Source of the DNA: Streptacidiphilus sp041262165
GTDB taxonomy: Bacteria; Actinomycetota; Actinomycetes; Streptomycetales; Streptomycetaceae
Reading direction: 5' to 3'
Assembly (NCBI RefSeq): GCF_041262165.1
Contig: NZ_JBGCBY010000020.1
Coordinates: forward strand, 1-64,000
DNA: 64,000 bases
Made by a program: the position numbers and the translations under genes. Below, piece after piece: positions 55,030 through 63,215 of this stretch. The notes beneath the pieces were generated by a model. It saw nothing but the letters and a program-made list of their open reading frames with translations. It searched no databases and was not told where the DNA came from. Each line of letters starts with the position of its first letter. Position 1 is the first letter of the stretch.

Positions 55030-55322
55030 CCGGCGAGTGTATTGGGAGTGTACAAGTGGTGGTTTCCCCGGGTGTCCACGCCCGGCGGCCAGGCACCGCC
55101 CACAGACCGGGACCGCGCCGGCTGGCGCGCAGTCGCGCAGGAACTCTCCGCACTACTCGGTTGACCCGTCGGCGTCGGCTACCGGCTGGCCCCCTGATGA
55201 CGAACCGGCCCCGGCCGTCGCTCCGACGCCGGCCCTGGGCAGCACCCCGGTCGTGTCGGCCGCCTCCCAGGCCCAGTGGCGCACCCAAGCCAGGTCCGGT
55301 GCGCCTCGGGAGCCCGGTCTGT
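55030..55322. other. 293-nt gap with a possible gene tail
   Basis: A plus-strand frame ends RDRAGWRAVAQELSALLG with a stop at 55162-55164. It looks like the C-terminal helix of some protein, but no start or homologous body precedes it because the region upstream is the GNAT gene. The rest shows nothing. Confidence 0.3.
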
Positions 55323-56369
55323 TCAGGCCGGGCTGTCCGAGCGAGGGCGGCTGGCGCGCCGACGTCCGAACAGGAGCGCGGCGGCGACCAGCAGGGCTCC
55401 GACCACGCCCGCGACGATCGGCAGGATCGTGCCGAAGAGCGAGATGGCGTCGCGCCCCTTGTTGGCGTCGTGCACGGCGGACGAGACAGCAGCGGAGGTC
55501 TGCTGGTAGGTGGCATCGGAGACCGGCAGCAGGGGAATGAAGGTTGCGTCGATGGGGGAGACCACCCCGGCCATCCGCTGCTGTGACCGCTTCACGTCGA
55601 TCACGACGCCGGTCTCGGGCTCCACCCAGAACGTGTCGGAGCCCCGCAGGGTGTAGGCGAGCGGTACGGGATTGCCGAGCTTCGGTAGCAGTGCCGCTAG
55701 TTGCGTCTTCTGTGCGGGCGCGGCCGAGCTGAACTGGACGGCCAGTGCCAGCGTCTGCTCCGGGATGGCCGGGGGCAGTCCGGCGAGTACCTGGGTGTCG
55801 GTGATCCGGGTGGCGGGGATGCCGGCCTGGTACACATACGTGGTGAGCCCTGACCTCGTCTCGGTGTGCGAATACGTCACCGGGGTCGTGGTCGTGGTCT
55901 CGGGGACCCAGCCCGTGTAGGTCGTCTTCTTCGCCCCGACAGGCCAACTGACGGTCAGGCCTTTGGCGTTGACCACCGCCCAGCTCTTCGGGTAACTGCT
56001 CTTAGGCTCCAGTGTCCTGCGGTCCAGGGCGTACGCCCAGGAGGTCTTCTCGACCGGAGTGCCCGCGGCGGACGTGGTCCTGGTGTCGCTGACCAGGGCC
56101 GTGTTGCCCGCGGTGCTCTGCACGACGACGGACCGGTCGACCGTCATGGGCACGTTCTGCTTGAATGCCGCGGCCAGATTGCCCTGCGCCACCGCTCGCG
56201 CGTCGAGAAGCGTCGCGAAGGTGCCGGTGTAGGTGCGCTGGGCGTTGGTGTCGCTGGGCAGCCGTGCCACGAAGACAGGGGTGATGACGAACGAGAGCAC
56301 GAATGCGCCTGCGATCAGGACGACGCCGACCACGCCCGCGGTAGCTCGTGCCACCTTCCTTGCCCGCAT
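55323..56369 (-). CDS. DUF3068 (PorA-like) membrane-anchored protein
   Basis: 348 residues from ATG 56369 with GGGAG upstream. One N-terminal helix (TAGVVGVVLIAGAFVLSFVI) and one C-terminal helix (ILPIVAGVVGALLVAAALLF) flank a long extracytoplasmic domain. The C-terminus is basic (GRRRASRPR). The pattern GTFATLLDARAVA, VPMTVDRSVVV, YTLRGSDTFWVEPETGVVID matches the DUF3068/porin PorA family of actinobacteria. Its role is unknown. Confidence 0.87.
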   Translation of the reverse strand: MRARKVARATAGVVGVVLIAGAFVLSFVITPVFVARLPSDTNAQRTYTGTFATLLDARAVAQGNLAAAFKQNVPMTVDRSVVVQSTAGNTALVSDTRTTSAAGTPVEKTSWAYALDRRTLEPKSSYPKSWAVVNAKGLTVSWPVGAKKTTYTGWVPETTTTTPVTYSHTETRSGLTTYVYQAGIPATRITDTQVLAGLPPAIPEQTLALAVQFSSAAPAQKTQLAALLPKLGNPVPLAYTLRGSDTFWVEPETGVVIDVKRSQQRMAGVVSPIDATFIPLLPVSDATYQQTSAAVSSAVHDANKGRDAISLFGTILPIVAGVVGALLVAAALLFGRRRASRPRSDSPA

Positions 56370-56737
56370 ATCCTGCTCCCGGTTGTCCTCGGTCCGCGGT
56401 GCTTTCCCGCTTGGGCCAAGGATTCGGTCGATCCGGCTTCCGTGCGACCTCCGCGCCCTGGGCTGTGTGGTCCGGCAGTGACCCGTGGCCGTCCCAGGAG
56501 CATCGCTGACCTGCATGGACGATCTCGCTGAGGTGCCACTGCGTCGCGCGGGCAACTTACGCCGTCCGAGTGCGGCGTAGATGACGGCGCTGTCGACCAC
56601 AGCGGCCGGCGCCGCGCTGTTGACCGCGGAGATCGCGCCGTGGACGTTACCCGATGCGGTGAGGAGCACCACCGGCGTGCCGGTGGTGCTCCTCTGGTGC
56701 TCCTCAGGTGCTCTCGATGGACCGTGGTCAGCTGCGA
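56370..56737. other. 368-nt gap holding a terminator and a coding-like fragment
   Basis: Apart from the hairpin at 56661-56694, the minus strand at ~56545-56660 encodes a coding-looking run (GNVHGAISAVNSAAPAAVVD) that reads toward the DUF3068 gene in the same frame. I do not recognise it; it may be a decayed gene piece. Confidence 0.35.
56661..56694 (-). terminator. Strong terminator hairpin after the multicopper oxidase
   Basis: GAGGAGCACCACCGG and its exact reverse complement CCGGTGGTGCTCCTC form a 15-bp stem around the loop CGTG, 43 nt past the oxidase stop. Shorter copies of TGGTGCTCCTC follow at 56695, so part of the arm is repeated. Confidence 0.8.
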
Positions 56738-58357
56738 TCAGGGGACGACGTTGATGTAGCTCATCATGCCGTTGTCCTCGTGGGCGCCGATGTGGCAGTG
56801 GAACATCCAGTGGCCGGTGTAGTCGGTGAAGGCCACGCGCAGGACTACCTGGCCGGGCACGCCGTTGACCGCATGCGGGACCGGAACGGTGTCCTGCCGG
56901 TGGGTGTAGGGCAGCGTGGCTCCGTTGACTGACATCACCTGGAAGGCGTTGGTGTGCAGGTGGAAGGGGTGGTCCTCACCGCTGTGGTTGACGATGGTCC
57001 ACTGCTCGACGGTGCCCAGCCGGGCCGGGGTGGCGAAGACCGAGCTGTCCATCGAGAACTGTCGGCCGTTGATGTAGAAGCTGGTGCCGGCGTCGTTCTC
57101 GGACAGGTTCACGGTGCGGTGCTGGGCGACAGGTGCGCGGGACAGGTCGGCGGGGGCAGTGGGGATGGCGCCGGCGACGGCGGGCAGCGGGTGTTCGGGG
57201 CGGCCGGTGACCTTGAGCTGGAGCAGGTTGACCTGGGGGTAGGAATCGCCCTGGGGGCCGTTGCTGTAGGCGTTGGTCCGCAGCCAGGTGCGGCCGGACC
57301 TGGTGTCGGCGGTGACCAGTACGTCGTAGCGCTTGCCCGGGGGCAGCAGCAGTGTGTCGGGAGTGGTGACCTTCGCGACCGGGGTGCCGTCCTCGCCGAT
57401 GACGGTGAAGTGATAGCCGTCCAGATGCGGCTGGTAGAAGATGTCGGCCCCGGCGTTGACCAGACGCCACAGCTGGGTCTCTCCCGGACGCATGGACAGG
57501 ACCGGCCGCAACTGCCCGTTGACCAGGCGCACGGTCGGGTTGTTGGAGTTGATCGAGCTGGCGGCGGCGTTCTGGACGATGTGGCCGGACCCGTCGATCT
57601 GCACGTCCTTCAGGACCAGGGTGTGCACGGTGATATGACGCAGTGCCGCGGGCAGTAGCGTCCGGTCGTCGCCGACGATCAGCGCGCCCGACAGGCCTGC
57701 GAAGATCTGGTTCTCCACGTCGCCCGGGGTGAAGCCCGCGGCCGATGCGTCGGACATGCCCGGCATGGCGGCCATGTCCTGGCTGCCGGTGGTCGGGCAG
57801 GTGGTTCCCATGGCGTGGCTGTGGTACCAGAACGTACCCAGGGGGTGGTTGGCGGGGATTGCGAGCCGGTAGGTGGTCGAGCCTCCTGGGGCCACGCACA
57901 GGAAGGAATCGTCCGAGTGGCCAGAGGGTGACACGTGCAATCCGTGGAAGTGCAGGTTGGTGGCGACCGTCAGGTGGTTGACCAGACGGATCGTGACGTT
58001 GGAGCCGGGTGCGAGGTGGATCGTGGGGGCGACGAAGTCCCCGTTGTAGGACCGGCCCCACACCCTTCGCCCGGAGAGGTCGAACCGGGTCTGGGCCGCG
58101 TCCAGGGTGATGGTCAGGTGCGGGTCGGTGACGGTGTCTGCATCCTGCGGGTCGCGGAAGGGAGCCCCGGCGTTCATCCCGCGCTCCTGCGCGGCGCTCG
58201 ACGCAGGCGGTGCTGTCGCCGCCCTCGGGGCCGCGAGGGCCACTGTGCCCAGGACCGCCGACAGGAACAGGGTTGTCGCGGTCACCACATGGATCTGGCG
58301 TCTGGTGCGCCGCATTCGCACGCGTTCGGCCTGGGCGGTCTCGGTGTCAGTGGCCAT
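56738..58357 (-). CDS. Secreted or membrane-anchored multicopper oxidase
   Basis: 539 residues from ATG 58357, directly after GGAGGACCG. A hydrophobic helix (~25-50, VVTATTLFLSAVLGTVALAA) after a basic stretch serves as signal peptide or anchor. All copper-ligand motifs are present: LHFHGLH, WYHSHAMG, HPFHLHTNAF and HCHIGAHEDNGMM. The last contains the type 1 copper Cys-His with a Met axial ligand. Three-domain laccase/CueO-like proteins oxidise phenols, Cu(I) or Fe(II). An iron-box-like site lies 181 nt upstream, which leans towards an iron-linked role, for example ferroxidase. A strong hairpin terminator follows. Confidence 0.94.
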   Translation of the reverse strand: MATDTETAQAERVRMRRTRRQIHVVTATTLFLSAVLGTVALAAPRAATAPPASSAAQERGMNAGAPFRDPQDADTVTDPHLTITLDAAQTRFDLSGRRVWGRSYNGDFVAPTIHLAPGSNVTIRLVNHLTVATNLHFHGLHVSPSGHSDDSFLCVAPGGSTTYRLAIPANHPLGTFWYHSHAMGTTCPTTGSQDMAAMPGMSDASAAGFTPGDVENQIFAGLSGALIVGDDRTLLPAALRHITVHTLVLKDVQIDGSGHIVQNAAASSINSNNPTVRLVNGQLRPVLSMRPGETQLWRLVNAGADIFYQPHLDGYHFTVIGEDGTPVAKVTTPDTLLLPPGKRYDVLVTADTRSGRTWLRTNAYSNGPQGDSYPQVNLLQLKVTGRPEHPLPAVAGAIPTAPADLSRAPVAQHRTVNLSENDAGTSFYINGRQFSMDSSVFATPARLGTVEQWTIVNHSGEDHPFHLHTNAFQVMSVNGATLPYTHRQDTVPVPHAVNGVPGQVVLRVAFTDYTGHWMFHCHIGAHEDNGMMSYINVVP

Positions 58358-58537
58358 CGGTCCTCCGGTTCTGCTCGGTGATCCGGGAAGCTTCGCGGTG
58401 CGGCGCGCAGGAGTCGCCCAACTGTCCTGCCGTTGACTTGAATGCGTCAATACGGCATGGGTGTTGCATGGGCAGAGACCTCTTCCCCGTACTGCAACGC
58501 ACGGAGCTGGGGAATGTCCGTCAGCAGAGAACGATAG

Positions 58538-58556
58538 TCAGGTAAGCCTTACCTAA
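58538..58556. promoter_or_regulatory. Iron box (DmdR/IdeR-type) candidate
   Basis: TCAGGTAAGCCTTACCTAA is a 19-bp palindrome with a single end mismatch; its reverse complement TTAGGTAAGGCTTACCTGA is close to the DmdR/IdeR consensus TTAGGTTAGGCTMACCTAA. The nearest gene it could control is the multicopper oxidase on the minus strand. Confidence 0.75.
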
Positions 58557-58893
58557 CAACTGCTCTTGCGTCAGATCCCGGATCCAGATCGCCGTGGCCG
58601 CGGTTTGGCGCGCACATGTGCTAGCCGATGGCCGCGGGAATCGTGGAACACCGGCCGGACGCAACAGGTGGCGGCTCCGCACAGCCCTGACCAAAATCCA
58701 GCGTGATCGCTTCACCCGGCACCTGCAGCTCGGCCTGAGTGGATTGGGTGCCGCACCGGAGCGTCTGACGCGTCAGGGCGGCGCCGGGACCTGATCACCC
58801 GAACGCCGCCCCAATCGGCTGCACGCCCTCGAACACTGGATGCGCACGGCGATGGCGACCGGCCGTGGCCCGGCGAGCGCTGCGTTCAGTGCG
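58557..58893. other. 337-nt stretch with no assigned gene
   Basis: A plus-strand frame (58594-58794) has coding-like content, ending in TKIQRDRFTRHLQLGLSGLG, but no ribosome site and no family I know. If it is the relic of a gene, the iron box beside it may once have served that gene. Confidence 0.3.
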
Positions 58894-59547
58894 CTAGTTG
58901 ATGCACTGCTTCGTGATCGAGGTGTTGGCGTTGTTCAGGTAGTCGCCGTAGACCCAACCGGCGTAGGGGTTCGAAACGTAGTAGCCGTCCCACGTGGAGA
59001 CAGCGAACCAGATGTCACTGCGTCCATCGTAGTTCTGACCATGCATCCAACAGGTGACGATGAGCGAGCCGCCGATGTGCTGGTCGGGCCCTGTCTTGGC
59101 GTAGCCGGTCGACGGACCGCCGTACAGACCGATGTTGTGGCCGTTGTTGATCGACTGCTGGGGGTTCTCGTCAGGGCACCTGCCGACGTAGTTCTGGTAC
59201 GGCGTCCCGGTGGTGACGAAGGGAGCGTAGGCCCACCCGATGTAGCTGGTTACCCCTCCGCCGGCGTGGCGTTCCCCGGAAATCAGGTACCACTGGCCAC
59301 TGCCGGATCCGCTGAGGTCCGTTCCGTAGTCCCAGCACACGGCGTACACTTCGTCGCCCGGGTTCATCAGGGGGGCGTTAGGGGTCTTCGCTGCGTAGGT
59401 CGCAGGCTGGGTGTAGATGCCCACGTGGTAGCCGGTGTTGAGGTAGAGCACGGATTCGTAGGCGCTGGCGCTGGAGGACGGGACAAGGACGGCTATCGCC
59501 GACACTAAGGCCACGAGCAGGGCCTTGACGGCCTTGCTGACGGTCAT
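58894..59547 (-). CDS. Secreted protein with two SH3-like repeats
   Basis: 217 residues, ATG 59547 with GAGGGG upstream. Signal peptide ~1-29 (ALLVALVSAIAVLVPSSSAS-A). The mature protein contains two similar halves, each with GYHVGIYTQP / GHNIGLYGGP followed by a Cys-Trp strand and a WYLISGE / WFAVSTW, then GWAYAPF / GWVYGDY. That is the bacterial SH3 type often used for cell-wall or surface binding. Four Cys may form disulfides. No catalytic domain. Confidence 0.8.
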   Translation of the reverse strand: MTVSKAVKALLVALVSAIAVLVPSSSASAYESVLYLNTGYHVGIYTQPATYAAKTPNAPLMNPGDEVYAVCWDYGTDLSGSGSGQWYLISGERHAGGGVTSYIGWAYAPFVTTGTPYQNYVGRCPDENPQQSINNGHNIGLYGGPSTGYAKTGPDQHIGGSLIVTCWMHGQNYDGRSDIWFAVSTWDGYYVSNPYAGWVYGDYLNNANTSITKQCIN

Positions 59548-59649
59548 CTGAATTCCCCTCAGTTGATCGTGCAGGAAGCACGGCGTGCGAACTCTAGAAC
59601 ACGGCTCATAGCCCGGGACAGAGGAGCCACACCCTCCGTATGGGACCAA

Positions 59650-60157
59650 CCCGGCAGGCGGCGGCCCGAACTGGTCGAGGTCGCCGCCCAGGCGCTGTGC
59701 CACCTCCGGGTCCTGACCTCGGGGCATCGGCGCCTCCGCCCGGTCGCCGAGGCCAGACGGGGAGGGGTGGTTCAGCATCAGTCGGCAGTGGTGCACACCC
59801 GTGGGGGAGCGGCGCCCGGGTACCGGCGTGACCTGGCCGCGTACCGGGCGACCAAGCCGTCCAACGAGCCGCCGGCCGTGATGCGCGAGGCAGTCGAGCG
59901 GCAGGGTGCGGCCCTGACCGGGCGCCATGAGGCCGGACACAGCGTTCCGCGTACTGGGCGACCGCAGTGCCTTCGAGGCCAAGTGCCGCGACGTCGCCGA
60001 GCCGGTGGTGCCCCTGCTGCTCAGCTGCCCGCTGACACCCGAGCGGATCCGTGCCGCTCACTGGAACCCGAGACGACCCGGTCCACTTCACGGCCGCAAG
60101 GCGACCCGCGGCGAGCCACTCACCGCGGCCCGGAAACAGGCGAACAAGCCGGTCTGA
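59650..60157 (+). pseudogene. Degenerate DDE transposase relic
   Basis: The plus-strand end reads HGRKATRGEPLTAARKQANK followed by a stop at 60155-60157. A GRKATR-x-LT-x-KQANR segment is found near the end of IS5-type streptomycete DDE transposases. Upstream, scattered coding-like pieces in several frames suggest heavy decay, but I cannot assign them securely. The following ~20 nt lead into the convergent sigma factor gene. Confidence 0.45.
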
Positions 60158-60178
60158 TCTGCCGGATTTCGTACAGAT

Positions 60179-61207
60179 CTATTCCGATTTCTGGAGGCGA
60201 GGGAGCGATCGCGGCAGCCCGAACGATGGGAGCACGCTGTTTTCGAAGCGGGTCAGGGCGCAGATCCGGTCGCCGGTGAGAGTGAGCACGTAGAGGCCGG
60301 TCCCGTGGCTCATGCCGTTGGGGGCGCGCAGGTAGGCGCCGAACGCCGGCTGACCGTTGGCTCGTGTCGGGACGAGGTCGAACCTTCGTCCCGCGCGGAA
60401 GATGCCGGCGCAGAAGCGGGCCACGACGTCTTGGCCCTGGTATTCGAAGGGCATCGGTGGCATCGACATGAAGACGTCGTCGGTGAGAAGGGCCACCAGT
60501 GCGTCGAGGTCGGCGGACTCCCACGCGCGGACGAATTTCGCCACGATCGCATCCTCGGAGCGTGAGTCGGAGGTAGGCGGCGGTTCGCGGTCGTCGGCCG
60601 TGGGCCGTTGGTCTTGCAGACTGGCGCGGGCCCGTTTGAGGGCGCTTTTGACTGACTCGATGCTCGAGTCCAGCATGTCGGCCACCTCGTTGGCGTGAAA
60701 TCCGAGGACGTCGCGCAGGATGAGCACGGCGAGCTGGCGAGGCGGCAGGATCTGGAGGGCGGTCACGAAAGCCAGGGAGATGGATTCGGTCTGCTCGTAG
60801 CGGGCTTCCGGGCCGAGCGGCGCGTCGGTGACACCCTCAAGGAGGGCGTCGGGAATTGGCTCGAGCCAGACGACCTCACCCAGCCGGGTGGGCTCGGGCG
60901 GTTCGACATTGGGCACGTCCCACTCCTTGGGCAGGCGTCGGCTGGCCGACCGGCGCGCGTTGAGACACCGGTTGGTCGCGATCCGGTAGAGCCAGGTGCG
61001 CAGCGAGGCGCGTCCCTCGAACCCGGCGAAGCCTTGCCAGGCGGCCAGCAGCGTGTCTTGCAGGACGTCCTCGGCGTCCTGGATCGATCCGAGCATCCGG
61101 TAGCAGTGCACCTGCAGCTCCCGGCGGTACGGCTCGGTCAGCTGCCGGAACGCGTCGCCGTCCCCGGCCCGCGCCCTGGAGATCAAGTCAGCTGCCACTT
61201 CGCCCAT
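60179..61207 (-). CDS. ECF sigma factor with C-terminal SnoaL-like domain (SigJ/ECF41-related)
   Basis: 342 residues from ATG 61207; an in-frame TTG at 61240 is possible. Region 2: LTEPYRRELQVHCYRMLGSI then QDAEDVLQDTLLAAWQGFAG and LRTWLYRIATNRCLNARR. Region 4: LPPRQLAVLILRDVLGFHAN then EVADMLDSSIESVKSALKRA. The last ~120 residues (FVRAWESADLDALVALLTDD onward) form an NTF2/SnoaL-like domain, as in sigma factors that sense through this extension rather than by an anti-sigma factor. It is divergent from a RibD-like reductase, its probable target. Confidence 0.93.
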   Translation of the reverse strand: MGEVAADLISRARAGDGDAFRQLTEPYRRELQVHCYRMLGSIQDAEDVLQDTLLAAWQGFAGFEGRASLRTWLYRIATNRCLNARRSASRRLPKEWDVPNVEPPEPTRLGEVVWLEPIPDALLEGVTDAPLGPEARYEQTESISLAFVTALQILPPRQLAVLILRDVLGFHANEVADMLDSSIESVKSALKRARASLQDQRPTADDREPPPTSDSRSEDAIVAKFVRAWESADLDALVALLTDDVFMSMPPMPFEYQGQDVVARFCAGIFRAGRRFDLVPTRANGQPAFGAYLRAPNGMSHGTGLYVLTLTGDRICALTRFENSVLPSFGLPRSLPRLQKSE

Positions 61208-61373
61208 CCTCCGGTCACCTCTTCCCGCATCTTGTCGCAATTCCTGTTACTCCCTGTACTTCCTGTATGGACACCGGCCGAGGGGCGAAGGGGGCGGTTG
61301 GCGGGCGCCCCTTTCTCGACTTCGCGGTGTCTACATCAGTGGTAAGTGACAACACAGCGCATGGAGAGACGTC

Positions 61374-61952
61374 ATGGGAAAGATCATCATTAGCACGAAT
61401 GTCTCGCTCGACGGAGTCGTTCAGGACCCGGACGGTCAGGAGGGCTTCAGGCTGGGCGGCTGGTTCGGCCAGTTCGGGGGCAAGGACCTCGAAGCGTGGG
61501 CCAAGATCTCACTCGAGGAGGCGATGGGCACCGAGGCCCTGCTGCTGGGTCGGCGGTCCGACGAGTGGTTCGCCGAGCGGTGGCAATCCCGGAGCGGCGA
61601 GTGGGCGGACAGGTTGAACAGCCTGCCCAAGTACGTCGTGTCCTCGAACCTCGAACAACCCCGCTGGAGCAACTCGACACCCCTGACGGGCGACGTGGTG
61701 AACGAGGTCTCGAAACTCAAGCAGGAGCTGGACGGGGACATCGTCGTCTATGCCAGTTATCAGCTCGGGCGCACGCTGATCGAGCACGACCTCGTCGACG
61801 AGCTGCGGCTCGTGGTTTTCCCGGTCGTGCTCGGGGCCGGCGAGCGCCTCTTCGGTGAGACCAGCGACAAGAAACCCTTGCGCCTCGTCCACGCCCGGAC
61901 CATCGGTGACGGCCTCGCCTTCCTCACCTACCAGCCCGTCCGAGACGCATAG
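61374..61952 (+). CDS. Dihydrofolate reductase-like (RibD C-terminal domain) protein
   Basis: 192 residues, ATG with GGAGAGA upstream. KIIISTNVSLDGVVQDPDG, LLLGRRSDEWFAERW, YVVSSNLEQPRWSNST, VYASYQLGRTLIEHDLVDEL and VFPVVLGAGERLFGE are typical of the RibD_C/YyaP group, which binds NADPH but usually has an unknown substrate. It lies divergent from an ECF sigma gene; the 166-nt gap contains a cluster of CCTGT words near 61245-61267 that may be part of a promoter. Confidence 0.92.
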   Translation: MGKIIISTNVSLDGVVQDPDGQEGFRLGGWFGQFGGKDLEAWAKISLEEAMGTEALLLGRRSDEWFAERWQSRSGEWADRLNSLPKYVVSSNLEQPRWSNSTPLTGDVVNEVSKLKQELDGDIVVYASYQLGRTLIEHDLVDELRLVVFPVVLGAGERLFGETSDKKPLRLVHARTIGDGLAFLTYQPVRDA

Positions 61953-62070
61953 CCGCCGGTGCGTCGACGTCGGCGGCGCGATGTCACGCTGCCAAAGCGG
62001 GCGCCCGCCGGCGATCCCAGATCGAGCATTCGCTCGATCAAGGGTTCTCCGACGGGCGCTGGTGGCGCGA

Positions 62071-62622
62071 TCAGCAGCGCTCGGATGAGTGGCTGGAGTC
62101 GTTGTAGCCGGTGGCGAAGTTGTGCCAGTTGCCGTGCCAGTCGTGGTTGGTGAGGCAGGTCGGGATCAGGCCCGAGACGGTGTCCCAGGTCATCCAGTCC
62201 GCGTACAGGTGGGGCATCGCGTAGCGGTAGCCGAACTGGTCGATGGGCACCAGGTTCGAGGTGAAGTAGCCACCCCAGAAGTGCAGGTTGCCGCCGGAGA
62301 AGACGTCGCCGGAGTAGACCTTGCCCGCCTGGGCCGCGTGGGTGCCCGCGGGGCCGTTCTCGATCCAGATCGAGGCCGAGTTCGCGGTCTCGTTCACGTT
62401 GAAGGTGTGCAGCTCGGCGTACATCATCCGGCAGCTCGGGATGTAGCCGAGGTAGAGCTGCCCGATGCTGCGGTTGAGCGAGTCCTTGACGGTGGTCGGG
62501 GTGCTGGCCAGCACCCGGTCGCTGCCACACCCGGCGGCATGGGCCCCCGGTGCCGCCACCACGAACCCGGCGGCCAGGGTGGCGAGGCCGACAAGCACTG
62601 TCTTGAGCTTCCTGAACTTCAC
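62071..62622 (-). CDS. Small secreted protein (DUF2690-like)
   Basis: 183 residues, GTG start. Signal peptide ~1-29 (TVLVGLATLAAGFVVAAPGA then HA-A). The mature part contains LYLGYIPSCRMMYAELHTF, reminiscent of DUF2690 secreted proteins of streptomycetes, and four Cys that could form disulfides. It is rich in Trp, Tyr, His and Asn, and no active site is evident. Role unknown. Confidence 0.7.
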   Translation of the reverse strand: MKFRKLKTVLVGLATLAAGFVVAAPGAHAAGCGSDRVLASTPTTVKDSLNRSIGQLYLGYIPSCRMMYAELHTFNVNETANSASIWIENGPAGTHAAQAGKVYSGDVFSGGNLHFWGGYFTSNLVPIDQFGYRYAMPHLYADWMTWDTVSGLIPTCLTNHDWHGNWHNFATGYNDSSHSSERC

Positions 62623-63215
62623 TGGTGCCGCTTCTCTCTGCTGGTTCGCATCGGCCGAAGCCCTATTCGAGGGCCGGCCTGCACGAGTTGCTCCTGAACG
62701 TCATGGGGTCCTGGGACAGGAAGAACTCGCCTCCCCCAGCCGCACGCGGTGCGGAGGGGGTTAGTCATGCGCGTTTGGTGGATCTGACGGCACCTCAGGA
62801 GGCCGGGTAGGCCGAGGCCACGCCGCCCCCCTGAACACGGCACGGCCTCTTCCCTGAGCGCCTCGGCGACACTATCCGTCGCGACAGTGCGGCCGCACCC
62901 CCTGACCGGCGGGGGTAGACACCCGCCGGTCAGGGGGTGCGTATGCCCCGACCGGGCGGCGCCGGCAACCGCGTCCGCCCCGCCACCGTCCCGATCTCGG
63001 CGCACCAGGACGTGCCTCGGTGATCGTGCCGCTGCCCCGCGGCGCGGCAGCACCAGTACTCACCGGTGCCGCCGCGCCCGCAGGGCAGTGGGGTCGGCTG
63101 GGCCAGATAGGACCGGGTCCGGGTGACCCAGTGGTCGAAGTTACTGGGCACGCTCTGGTGGCTGCCGACCATCTCCGGCACCCTGTAGGTCCCGGAACCA
63201 GCACCAAAAGCCCTA
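62623..63215. other. 593-nt gap between secreted-protein genes
   Basis: Contains a 19-bp hairpin (62895-62940) and a smaller one near 62725-62765. A minus-strand frame (62930-63181, 83 codons) includes MVGSHQSVPSNFDHWVTRTR and looks partly coding, but it ends inside the hairpin and matches nothing I know. Confidence 0.4.
62895..62940. terminator. Very strong hairpin terminator
   Basis: GCACCCCCTGACCGGCGGG (62895-62913) pairs perfectly with its reverse complement at 62922-62940 around an 8-nt loop. No T-run. It lies 275 nt past the chitinase stop and probably ends that transcript. Confidence 0.8.
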
